DNA of 64,000 nucleotides from contig JAPQWV010000001.1 in NCBI GenBank assembly GCA_027422505.1, positions 9,672,001 to 9,736,000 of the forward strand, read 5' to 3'. How positions within the stretch are numbered: the stretch's first letter is position 1; each line of letters begins with the position of its first letter. This document shows, in pieces, positions 46,464-57,567 of this stretch. The stretch comes from Craterostigma plantagineum. Lineage: Eukaryota; Streptophyta; Magnoliopsida; Lamiales; Linderniaceae. The notes under the pieces are model-generated. The model saw only the letters and a list, made by a program, of their open reading frames with translations, did no database searches and was not told where the DNA came from. The position numbers and the translations under genes were made by a program.

Positions 46464-46791
46464 TGTAACGACCCGTCCCATACCGGGTGTCACTATAGCT
46501 TCGATCCCTACCGGGACTAGTGGGGTTGGGAACACCACACTCCGACTGATAGTCTGGCCCCACTGTACCACCATTTAACCTTTTAGCGTGCTTCGTGCAC
46601 TCGCTCACACGCACCCTGAGAAACTTCCCAGGGGTCACCCATCCCTAGATTGCCCCAAGTCAAGCACGCTTAACTTCGGAGTTTCTATAGATGGACTCCC
46701 GAAAAGGTAGGTCGACCTTGGTGATATGAGTAGTACTATCAATCCTTTTATACGATTCTTAGCCTGACACGCCCATACATTGTCAGTCTCA
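46464..46791 (-). mobile_element. Cassandra LTR, copy 1 (5S-derived)
   Basis: 328 bp, TGAGACTGAC to GGTCGTTACA on the minus strand. It contains the 5S A-box region (AGTTAAGCGTGCTTG, 46661-46675 plus) and C-box region (46624-46644 plus), the latter one base short. Cassandra LTRs are known to carry Pol III-competent 5S sequences; whether this one is active is unknown. Confidence 0.9.
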
Positions 46792-46918
46792 GGATCCCCT
46801 CTCATTCTGGTGTTGGATCGGTTCGTTCAGGTACCCCTTCGCCTAGAAGCCTGCCAGGAGCCGCTCATTGTCCGTGCACCCTGGCACCGGCGATCACTCC
46901 CCGCCCTCTTCGGCCCCC
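46792..46918 (-). mobile_element. Partial Cassandra internal domain
   Basis: 127 bp repeating 47248-47374 with one or two differences. It keeps the PPT-side end (GAGAGGGGATCC before the LTR) but lacks the primer-site end, so the two Cassandra LTRs form a tandem with a shortened spacer. Confidence 0.88.
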
Positions 46919-47247
46919 TGTAACGACCCGTCCCATACCGGGTGTCACTATAGCTTCGGTCCCTACCGGGACTAGTGGGGTTGGGCCCACCACACTCCGA
47001 CTGATAGTCTGGCCCCACTGTACCACCATTTAACCTTTTAGCGTGCTTCGTGCACTCGCTCACACGCACCCTGAGAAACTTCCCAGGGGGTCACCCATCC
47101 CTAGATTGCCCTAAGTCAAGCACGCTTAACTTCGGAGTTTCTATAGATGGACTCCCGAAAAGGTAGGTCGACCTTGGTGATATGAGTAGTACTATCAATC
47201 CTTTTATACGATTCTTAGCCTGACACGCCCATACATTGTCAGTCTCA
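46919..47247 (-). mobile_element. Cassandra LTR, copy 2 (5S-derived)
   Basis: 329 bp, nearly identical to copy 1 (about four substitutions and one indel), with complete A-box and C-box 5S regions. Confidence 0.9.
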
Positions 47248-47455
47248 GGATCCCCTCTCATTCTGGTGTTGGATCGGTTCGTTCATGTACCCCTTCGCCT
47301 AGAAGCCTGCCAGGAGCCGCTCATTGTCCGTGCACCCTGGCACCGGCGATCACTCCCCGCCCTCTTCGGCCCCGGGCGTCACATGCCCACCAGCTTCCGC
47401 CTGGTTCGTCCCCGAACCAGCACCGTACTGCGAGAGGTTGTGCTCTGATACCACA
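47248..47455 (-). mobile_element. Cassandra internal domain with primer site
   Basis: About 206 bp from TGGTATCAGAGC (47442-47453 plus) to the polypurine end GAGAGGGGATCC. It is non-coding and TRIM-sized. The primer site touches the D1 LTR rather than a Cassandra LTR. Confidence 0.85.
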
Positions 47456-49773
47456 TTTGGCGACCCTACTTCCTAATTAGAATAAATTGGCGGATTTCCG
47501 CAACGAAAGTCGCGGAGGATCCGATTTATAAAAAACTTTTTAATGAAAATAATGTACACATATAAACTAAGTCGGGTTTACAAAAGGCGTCTGTATAATA
47601 CAACTGGCCGGAGCCCCAAAAATCTAAACCCGACTATCCTACGCCTCTCCACAGGTCGCGTCCCATGTACCGCTCCGCCCTCAAAAGCCCGTGGAGTCAC
47701 CGCCGCCAGCCAGACTATATCTCAACCCTGACACCCATCGGTGTCGGGCTCAGTCCCACCTGAAAAATATAACCCTGAGCAAAATGCCCAGTAGGTGGCA
47801 GTAAAAACATGCAATATATGCGTGCGTGCACTCAACCCAATCCCATGTCCTCACACATAAAATATGCACGCTCAACCTATCACGTCTCATCACATAACAG
47901 GGCCCTCGGCTAGACTCAGCACCCACGCGCGCAATGGCAAAGTACGCCATAATCATGCGGTAGCCCACGCCGGCCGTGCCGGGTCGCTCCTTCCGCACAC
48001 AATCTCAACCCGACGACTTTTCCCCGAGTGGCCTACCACCAACCCGGGTAGACAGGAATCTCACATCTGTCGGCCGTCCCTGAGCCAAATAATATCCGGT
48101 GGTGTGCACCTCGGGTGGCTCAATCCCGAGTAGATGGGTGTCGCAAACCCCCTCTCCCACCAGGTGCTACACGAGTCTAACCTCGACGACCAATAAAGGT
48201 CACTCTACCCCACTCAATCCGACACCATAAGGTGTCACCGTACAAATACGGTACCATCATCTCTCCCGTGCATGTCGTGAAATGCACATATAATAAATCA
48301 CATAAAATACGTACACCGAAATCACGTAATCATATAGTATTTAAACTAGGCCGATGGTTTAAAAATCCAAAAATAATATTTATAATTTAAAATATGGGTT
48401 GACCCGAAAATATATGTTATAATACGAAAATATTTTATTTAAAAGTGATTGGGCTTAAAACCATTTTATTTATAATATTTGGGCCTGAAATGGGGCAAAA
48501 GCCCAAAATAAATGTCGCTGGTCAACTCACACCAAAATCGGTCAAAGCCCAATTAAAATCGCCCGAAACCCACTTGGTCAACCCCGCGAAAATACAGGTC
48601 AACGCCCGATTTCATGAGACTTTCGGCGATTTCGCAAATCGTCCGATTTAACGCTCGAAGCCCGATTTAAATCTCGCGAATCGCCCGATTTCTTTCACAG
48701 GAATCACCCCGCGATTTGAAATCGGCCCGCGAAACCCAAAATCGGCCCGACGCTCTCTCACAACTCGCGAAATGCTTCAGCCCGCGAAACACGAGCTCTG
48801 GCCCGCGAAACCCAAAGTCGGCCAATCCTATCTCTTGAAAATCATTTTTCGCCCGATTTACACTCAAACACAGGCCCGCGATTTCAAAATCGCCCGAAAA
48901 CTTCAAATCGCCCGATTTTACTATTCTATCGAAATCATCTTCATTCAAACCCTAAATTTTTCCAGAATTTCTAACATATTCATCACAACGAACCATATAA
49001 GAACATAAATAAAATACAGAACTCATATATTGAGTTCTAAATTCACGAAATAACACATTCCAAAAATTTATAAAATCATGAAACTTGAAGATTCAAATTC
49101 GAATGGCCTTCCATTCGATTTTTAACACTTTTCGGGAAAATATTACGGGTTGTAGGGGTTTAGAACCACCTACCTAGCCTCCAAGCCTAATTTTGATTAA
49201 TTCCCTAGGCTGAAAATTCGATCAAGCTTGCTAGAATCTGCTCCTCCTTCGTATTTTCTTCCTTCGATCGTTACCTAATATACCCTATAGTCTGGACTGA
49301 ATTTTTTTGGGTCTGAAATCAGGTAGAGCTTGTGGAAATTTTCGTTCTTAGCCTTGCTCGATTCGCTCAGCACCTATTCACGTTCCTTCCTCTTTTGTTT
49401 CAATGGTTCTTACCTTATCTACTTATTGTTTTTCTCATTCTTACCTTTGATTGGTGGTTAGAGGAGGTAAAATGTATTTCCCCAAGCACCTACGTACGTT
49501 TCCTTCATAGTTAGGGAATCCTACATAATATTTTCTTTTGGGCCTTTTTAAGCATTTCGGCCCTTCTCACCAATTGGGCCATGCTAAGCATTTATTTTGG
49601 GCCAATATTTAAATATACGTTGGGTTTCTAATAATTTTCGGTCCATCTCTTTTAATTCTCGGCCTGATTATTATTTTCGGGCTTAATTCCGAATAATCCG
49701 TTTTGTCCGAAAATTAACTTTATTAATTTCGAACGTTACAAAATAATCCCGTATAAATTTTACGGGTATTACA
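47456..49773 (-). repeat. 5' LTR of D1
   Basis: 2318 bp, almost identical to 57568-59880. It starts TGTAATACCCGTAAA and ends GGTCGCCAAA (final ACA changed to AAA). Between about 48540 and 48910 it is rich in CCCGCGAAA and CGCCCGATTT motifs. Confidence 0.95.
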
Positions 49774-51412
49774 ATGGCAAGAAGCTTGAGTGGAACTATT
49801 TTCCTTAAAACAAGGAAACATAGTTGCCAAAGACCAGGAAAAATGAAAGGGATGAAAAGACACGTTGCTAACACTACCCACTTCTCCTGCCATAATTCCA
49901 TAAAGCATCCAGCTTTCCATGATTAACATTGACTACAACCAAATAAATAAAGGAGCTACACAAACGAGAAGGGGGAACCTCTCACAGCATCAAGCTCTCA
50001 ACCATCGAACTTCTCACCACACACCATCGACCTCTTTGCTCAACCACACCAAACACCCACCTCAAGGACAGACCTTACGTGAGGGTGGAAAACTTCATCG
50101 CTCAAAACACCCACCTTAAGTTGGGGTCGAACTTCTCAACCATCGACAATCCACCTCAAGGAAGCACCCACCTCAATCAAGGAGGCACCTCACAAACGTC
50201 ACCTTGAGGGCCGAACACTACACCATCTCAAGCACCCACCTCAAGCTAGCAGCTTCCATGTCAAACTCTCGCAACCTCGGCTGAGCGAATTGAAGCATTT
50301 ACGAGCATACACGGCTGAGGAGAAATCAAGTTCGCTACTCCGGGGGCTGCTCGTGCCGAGGGACAGCGAACGGGATCGTCAGCCGCACGCAACGGTCACG
50401 GCAAAGCAGCAAAGAGCGAGGTAAAAACCCTATCCTTTGGACTACGATTGGCCTGCGTGCATGTTAGGAGCCAAAGAAGGGATAGCCAAGAGGTTGCCGT
50501 GAGCATTCCCAACTCGTCCACCACCTGCTCGACAAAAGTCCTCAAAGAAATATGTTTTATTTCTCTTTGTCATTTATGCTTCTCGTTGCGTTAATATTTC
50601 GTATGAGTAGCTAAGTTTATTGTGTGGTTGGGATGAGATGAACGCTAGGTAGAATTATTGGACGTAAAATACTCGTGAACATGCGATATTGACTATTTAT
50701 TATTTGTGATTTTGTTGTTCAAATTAATATGTCTATGTGTTGATTTGGATATCACTTCGATATGTCTATGTGTTGATGTGATTTCGTGGTAATATCGTTT
50801 TAGGGCGACAGCTAGAAAAACGATTACACCTTTCATAAAATGATAGGAATTCGATTATAGGGCGACAGCAAATAATCAATCCTCGCTTAGGTAAATTAAT
50901 ATGTATTCTCACAACCGTCTAGGGCGACAGCAAATTCGGGCGTGAGTAGGAATTACCGCGACTTAGCCATTATTTTTGTGTTAACGATAATTTACGGCCT
51001 CGTCAATGATACCTAGCGGGATTCGAAATCCCAAGCACATTTGTTTTAATGTTAAATATATAAGTTGCATTCAAGCTTTTGGTTTGTTAGAATATATTTT
51101 ATAAATAAAAATACAACTAAAACAATATTTATTTAGGCTAAATATCAAATGATAGGTTATTACTAGTACTTTTATAAATAAAAATACAACTAAAACAATA
51201 TTTATTTAGGCTAAATATCAAATGATAGGTTATTACTAGTACTCAATTTATTCCTCGAGTTCGATACTCGGATATTCGCTATATCTATTCTACAAACGAT
51301 AGGTACACTGCCTATCGCGCGCCGTGCTAGTTATAACATATTCGTTTTAATTATTACTTGACGTACTTGCCCGAACCTTTATTTAATATATTAACGTACA
51401 CGCACGCGATCA
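49774..51412 (+). repeat. E 5' LTR, right part
   Basis: It starts at the ATGGC target of D1 and ends GCGATCA six bases before the primer site. Together with 57170-57567 it gives a full LTR of about 2.0 kb. The second half is related to solo LTR F. Confidence 0.9.
51099..51244 (+). repeat. Perfect 73-bp tandem duplication in E LTR
   Basis: Units start TTATAAATAAAAATAC at 51099 and 51172 and are identical. Confidence 0.95.
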
Positions 51413-51418
51413 AGTTTC

Positions 51419-51436
51419 TGGCGCCGTTGCCGGGGA
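51419..51436 (+). other. Primer binding site of E (tRNA-Asp)
   Basis: TGGCGCCGTTGCCGGGGA matches the complement of the tRNA-Asp 3' end, the primer used by Athila-type elements. Confidence 0.92.
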
Positions 51437-51662
51437 ATAAATTGATATTAGGAACACCCTAATTCGGTAATTTAGCTACTTTAATCGTTATTAGTAGTTT
51501 TAGCTATCTGCGTTTTATTTGTTCAAGTGGATTTAGCTAGTTATCCTTATTACTTGTTTGCGTTTTATTTGAGTAATCATCTCTTTTGTATATTTATTTT
51601 GCTTATTTGTCTACTGCGTTGCTAACTTTTCGTTCGCATGTCTAAGGTACCCTTAACAGTGA

Positions 51663-54343
51663 ATGACCCGAAGCAATCCATCGGATCCCATCGTTGAAGT
51701 AGATCCAGATTTCGAGCGAAAGTTGCGAAGGCAGCTTAGATTTAATCTCCAAGGCGCTAGCAATAGTTCTCAGGAAGCACTAGTAAGCTACTCAGAGGAC
51801 AGCTCTCAGGAGTCGGCAGGAAATTTTCGAGTAGAGACGTCGGTAGATAGCCAAGAGACAAAGGTAGAAATGGAAGATCGCAGAGTGCCTATTCACCCTC
51901 CAGAGGAGGAGCAATCTCTACAAGATCTGCTCAAGAGCACCACGCTAGGCGGAACAGAGTCGGCGATCGTTATCCCACCGATCGAGAACAACAACTTCGA
52001 GCTGAAGTACTCTTGGCTTCAGATGATCTTTCAGACGGCCCAATTCGAGGGAAACCCCGACGATGATCCATATTCACACTTAAAGGCTTTCTTGACAGTG
52101 ATAGACACCATCAAGATAAATGGAGTCTCGAGCGATGCAATCAAACTGATGCTTTTTCCCTTCTCGCTCAAGTTAAGGGCGAAGGACTAGCTGGATATGT
52201 TACCGCCCAGATCGATCACTACGTGGGAAGAACTGCGAGCTGCATTCATCGGTCATTACTTTCCGCTGTCAAATGTGCTAAGATTGAAGACGGAGACTCC
52301 CTTTTCCATCAGAAGGACTCAGAGAACCTTTACGAGGTGTGGGAGAGATACAAGTCAATGTTGAAGAAATGCCCGCAACATGGGATGTCAAAAGCCGCCA
52401 TGATCAATCGATTCCACGAGGGCCTCAATGATCAGACCGTTCACGTGCTAGACGGAGCCGCAGGAGGAGGGCTCGTGAAGCTTAATGCCACAGACGCCTG
52501 GAATCTAATCGACGACTACTCAAGGAACAACTTCATGAGAGGAAATACGAGGATCAAGACTCCAGGAGTGTTTGGCGTGAGCAAGGAGACAGCCACAAAT
52601 GCCAAGTTCGAGGCGCTCCAGCAACAGATCGCGGTAACCAACTCCCAATTTCAGACGGTAATTAGCACACTACTACCAAAGGCCATGCAAGCACAACCTG
52701 TGAATCCTGTGATGACACCCATAGCCACCACACCACCTCAGGGTAAACCATATGTACCACAGTGCGGGATTTGTGGCGCAGCTCACGAGACCTCAGAGTG
52801 CCAAGTCGGACAGTCACTGGAGCACGTAGATTACTTGGGAAACTACCAAGGGCAGCGAGGTTTCCAACCTCGAGCGCACCCCAATCTAGCGTACGGGAAT
52901 CAGAACCACCACGGGCAAAGACCGTCGAGATTTCAGCCCAGACCGTCTGGTTTTCAAGGCGAACCACCACGACAGTATCAGAACGCACCCGCGGGGTCGG
53001 GGAGCGACGATATGAGGGAGATGAAGGATATGATGAAGACGCTCCTCACAAATTTCAGCAACATCGCTGCGGCTCACGAGAGTCGACTAACGAAGATGGA
53101 AGAGTATATGGAAGCCAACAACGTACGTGCTCAGAACACAGATGCATCGATTAGGAAGTTGGAGCAGCAAGTGGGCCAGTTAGCGAAGCAACTGACGGGG
53201 CAAAATCAAGGATCACTCCCGAGCTACACCGAGTCAAACCCTAAGGAGTATTGCAATGCGGTAACCCTGATAAGCGGGAGAAAATTGCAAGAAATACCCG
53301 CCAAGCAGAATTCAAAGGAGAAAGCTGATTTCGATGGCCACGACGAGCCAGAAGTGGAGGAAAGCAAGGGCAACGATGTCGAGAAGGTCAATACTGACAA
53401 AGGAAAGACGCGACCATTCGTGAAGCCGTACCAGCCGAAGATTCCGTACCCAGCTCGACTGAGGGAGGTCGAACCCAAAAAGGAGGAGGCCACTCCTGAA
53501 AAAGAAAAGGAGGAGGGAATTGCTCCAAGACCACAGGTCAATCGCGTCGAGGAAGAGAAATTCGTCAAGGAGATGGAGGTCGTGACTACGTCCTCTGTCA
53601 AGGCGTGCCAACCAAAGAAGTATATTGTTGACGAAGAGTTCGGTAAATTTCTTTCACTTTTCAAACAACTACATATTAACTTACCGCTCGTCGAAGTCCT
53701 TGCCCAGATACCTCGATGTGTGAAATACCTCAAGGACTTGCTCACCAACAAACGCAAGCTCGAAGATATTTCTGCTAATTGTCTTCGAGGGGAGAGCCCC
53801 GCCATAGTGCAAATGAATATCCCGAAGAAGCAAAAGGATCCAGGGAGTTTCACTATACCTTGTCTTATTGGGAATTTATATATTCATAAGGCATTTGTTG
53901 ATTTAGTTGCTAGTATTAATTTGATGCCTTATTCTATGTTTAAGAAGCTTGGTTTAGGTGAACCCAAACCCATTAGGATGAGTATACAATTAGCGGATAG
54001 ATCTGTTACGTATCCTAGGGGTATTATAGAGGATGTGTTAGTCAAGGTTAATAAGTTTATTGTTCCGGTGGATTTTGTTATTCTTGATATGAAGGAAGAT
54101 GAGAATGTACCTTTGATCTTAGGGAGACCATTTTTAGCCACTGGAGAGACCATGATAGAAGTTAAAAACGGCACCTTGACGTTTACGATAGATGGAGAGA
54201 AAGTAACATTTTGCATGGCGGAAACTATGAATGATATCAGCAAACATGATAATAAATATCCTATCTTGATGTTGTTGATCAAAATTCTTCTATGTCTTTC
54301 CCAAGTTTATCGCAGGGTATTGAGAAGAAAGACACAGGAATAG
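51663..54343 (+). pseudogene. Gag and protease of Athila-like E
   Basis: The start is MTRSNPSDPIVEVDPDFE at 51663. The first frame reaches the gag capsid (FELKYSWLQMIFQTAQFEG, DPYSHLKAFL) and stops at TAG 52188 after LRAKD, where TGG is expected. A frameshift near 52290 leads to the frame open to 54343. There the capsid continues (ENLYEVWERYKSMLKKCPQHG), then a short CX2CX3HX4C knuckle (CGICGAAHETSEC), a charged linker with EPKKEEATPEKEKEEG, and the retropepsin-like protease (FTIPCLIGNLYIHKAFVDL, PLILGRPFLATG). The active-site DLGAS is DLVAS (Gly to Val), probably inactivating. No RT follows. Confidence 0.9.
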
Positions 54344-55487
54344 TCGAGGGAAGCAAAGATGAGAGCAAGGAGTTGCGGTTGATCGGCGGACCACCGCTTT
54401 TAGAGCTTGAGCGGCAGCCCAACCATTTCAGTTGTGTTTTTCCCGAGGGCGGTCCAAAACCACTGATGACAGTACCTTCCAACCATTTTTTCGAACTACC
54501 TTGAAGACTCACTCTACTATGTCTAGCTGAAAGACTTTAAAGAAAGCGCTTCTTGGGAGGCAACCCAGGTATTTTCGTTTATGTTTTAGGCATTAGAGTA
54601 TTTAAAAAAATTAAAAAATAAAAATAAAAAATAAAAAATATAATAATAAAATAAAAAATTAATAAATAAAATAAAAAAAGAGAATATATAAAAAAATATA
54701 TATAAAATAAATAATAATAATAATAAAATAAAAAGTACGAATATTGAGGGAGGGTTTTTGCTTCCGCAACCTGATCTTATATTGCGGTATTTGCTTAGGA
54801 TTCTCACAGGTTTTCGTCTTTAATCTATCAAAGTGCGATACTCACAATGCAGAATCAAGAGGGATAAGAACGATAGTTTTACTTTATATAGATGGTTACA
54901 TACCAGTACAACTTGTGATGACCCAATACAAAAGCACTTAAAACTGCGAATAACACAAAAGACGGAACACTAGTTTTATTCCATAAGGGCGGTTACTCAC
55001 AAGTACACCTAGTGAGAACCCAAAACACAAAAGCCAGTAAAACTGCGAACAAACCCACAAGAAGAGCGAAGTTGAGTGATAGCATATCTGAATTACGTCG
55101 AAACCTCGCGTATTCTTCAGTCTCATTCTCACGGCCTTGCAGCTGTCCCCAATTCATAGTGGCTAGCTAACCCAGAATGTTAAAAATGAGATTGCTGAAG
55201 ACGTGTGATTTATGGTAAATGGTGTTGTTGTGTTGTTCGAGCAATGTCTATTTATAGGCATGAAGGGAACAAAAATATCATTATCATACCCGGCAAATCA
55301 AATAAATGATACAGACGAATTTTTTACTTGAGGATTTGGCACCGCGAGAGAAAGTGATATTCTCTTTGTCGATTATCAGATTTTTCCTCGCTCCAATCGT
55401 TCTCGAAAAACTCGTCGATTACGTGTTAATCTTAGTAAAATATAGATATAATAATAATAAGAAAAATAAAACAGAAAAAAAGAAGAA

Positions 55488-55527
<40 letters not shown>

Positions 55528-57169
55528 GTTCCGTTGCCGGGCTAGTTGAATCACGTTTATGTTTTCGCACTTACTAAAAAAAGAACTTGGGGATTGGTGA
55601 TTTTTCCGCGATGTGTATCAGTGTTGTCCATTTTTCCTTTAAGATGCCTATATTAATTTTCTATGAATTGTTTTTACTGCCTATTTTCTTTAAGTCTATT
55701 TTGTGAGGTCAAATGTCACGAGGAACGCCATCTACGAACAATGCAATGCGTAGTCTCATCCAAGCCAGCCAGAATCATGCCAAACGCGTCTGCAACTAAG
55801 GGAATTCAAAATATCAAGTGTGGGGATTGGTCGTCTGCAAAGCATGCACATCGAACTATTAAGGGAAGTCCGTCTATTATTTATTTTCCTCTTCATTGCG
55901 TTCCAATGTTGTTACGTTGAGGGCAACGTAAATCTTAAGTGTGGGGAAGGAAATTTCAGCGAAATTAATGATGCGAACATATTTATATGTGCATGGTGTG
56001 ATTTAAAAAAAATGGCATATATATTTTTCGAAAATCATGGTTCTTATCTATTAAAGGATGATTTCATGTAGAAATTTTGTGAGTAATTAGGATCACATGC
56101 ATAGTAGATTCCTTTCTTGCATGATGAACTTAGTGGTACTTGAAGTATTCGTACACATAACCTTATTTTTGTGAGATTTTGAGCCTACGAGCTTTTTGCT
56201 CCTTTCTTTGGTTGTGTGAAACTTGCCTAATTTACTTCTCTCTAGAACTTGCTCGTGTATTTCGTGTTGAAACTGCTTAAGGTGAAAATGTGTGAAAATG
56301 AGGAATGCATTAGGAATTAGTCCATAGCCAAAGTTTCTGACCACGCCTGATCACCGTAGTTAGCCACTTTGAGCCTAAGCCTTTTATTGTCGAAACCCGA
56401 TATTCATAGCTACCGACCTAAATAAGCCTTCAGAATTAAACCCAATCGGAGCGATAGTGTAAGTGAAGGATGAGTGGCGGAGTCACGATGCACAATTTAG
56501 TCAAATGTCTGACAAACCCCGAAGTTGAGCATTGAAAAAAAAACTGGAAAAAAAACTGAAAAAAATGAGAAATAGCTAAGAACCTTTCCTCCGATAATCT
56601 TTCACTCTCTAGAGCACATTTTAATACCCTAAGTAGAGATGTCGAAAGAAGAAAGGCTCGGAAAAAAAAAAGAAGAAGAAAAAGAAAAATAAAAAAGAAG
56701 GTGGAAATCAGATGGTCGACTTATTGGCGCATTCGTGACAAAGGCATGATTCCAACACGACACTAGCTCATATCCTTTGCGCTTATGCCTATTATACTTT
56801 GGATATTCAGCCCTGCTATTACCCGGTTAGTCATTCCGATTCACACTTTATTACTTGGTGTGGTAGATTTACGAATCACTTGCAAGCTTATGGTAGAGAT
56901 CAGATTAGTGCATGAACAGAGAGATTTCACTGACATATTAAGCCTATACACTGTGTGATTTGAGTGAATCCCTGTGAGGTACGAATCTGGATTGATATTG
57001 CTAAGGAATTTGTGTAGTAGACGTCAGCTTCAAATGTGTTTTCCGACGTTACTTGCATTATTTTATTACGTGATTCATTCTTGAAAGATAAGTTGCAGGA
57101 TTTAAATTAATATTATGCTTTGGTATTTCTTTGATTGAGGACAAGCAAACGCTTAAGTGTGGGGAGATT
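54344..57169 (+). other. Non-coding 3' region of E with repeated polypurine-like motifs
   Basis: No pol domain. GCGCTTCTTGGGAGGCAACC (54546-54565), a block I recall as conserved in Athila/Tat elements, lies shortly after the protease. A-rich low complexity occupies 54599-54740, an AAT microsatellite lies at about 55487-55526, and A-rich tracts at 56540-56700. AAGTGTGGGGA-type blocks occur near 55815, 55937 and 57155; the last is the true polypurine tract before the 3' LTR. Confidence 0.75.
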
Positions 57170-57567
57170 TGATAAACATAATTTATTACGTCTATATTTG
57201 TTAATTTTAAGTCGTTTGCGTTCATTAATGAAGCCGTTTTGAATATCCTAGCACTTAAATGTGAGTTAATGGCAATATTAACGTTTTTATGGCAGTTTTG
57301 CGGCAGTATGGTATTTCTTGCAGATCACGGGGTAAACGATGTCCGATGAAGCTGACAATTTAAACGAAGATAGAAGACTCATAGATATTGATTCTGACCG
57401 AAAGAATTTCTATTCCGAGTCCCAGAATGGAAGATACGGATTTTTTAACACACAACTTTGCTGCAGCTCGTTTTGATTGGACAAAACCCAATACCAATTG
57501 AGCCCATTTAAAACCCAACCCACTCAAATCATTTTTCTATATTGCGGGGCAGATAAGGAACAATGGC
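57170..57567 (+). repeat. Start of E 3' LTR
   Basis: It starts TGATAAACATAA after GTGTGGGGAGATT and ends at ATGGC (57563-57567), where the D2 LTR begins. The remainder is expected beyond the right edge. Confidence 0.92.

Larger units (their letters stand above)
44199..49773 (-). mobile_element. Gypsy D1 (Tekay/Del-like), 3'-truncated, with Cassandra at its primer site
   Basis: From right to left: 5' LTR (49773-47456), primer site, Cassandra internal and LTR sequence twice, second primer site, gypsy leader, gag, protease and part of RT. It ends inside RT at 44199. The internal part is about 99.6% identical to D2 by hand comparison and shares its stops and frameshifts. ATGGC follows the LTR at 49774-49778 and also precedes the D2 LTR. 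Confidence 0.85.
49774..57567 (+). mobile_element. Athila-like element E with gag and protease only
   Basis: The 3' part of the 5' LTR (49774-51412), tRNA-Asp primer site, gag and protease (51663-54343), a non-coding region and the start of the 3' LTR (57170-57567). RT, RNase H and integrase are absent: 54344-57157 has no such domain in any frame. It is therefore a non-autonomous derivative. Both LTRs are cut by family D at the same ATGGC. Confidence 0.88.

Noticed and set aside
46464..47247. 5S rRNA genes
   Set aside because: Only the promoter-bearing parts resemble 5S; the sequence is embedded in TG...CA LTRs with primer site and polypurine tract, so it is Cassandra, not ribosomal DNA.
47736..48133. 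ORFs in D LTRs (82 and 89 residues, repeated at 57861-58244) as conserved small proteins
   Set aside because: Their conservation simply reflects two nearly identical LTR copies; no domain or start context supports translation.
53224..53853. 209-residue antisense ORF in E gag
   Set aside because: It is a shadow of the lysine and glutamate-rich gag linker on the other strand.
54599..54740. AT-rich tract as a replication origin or matrix attachment site
   Set aside because: It is simple A-rich low complexity within the E 3' region; no specific motif supports such a role.
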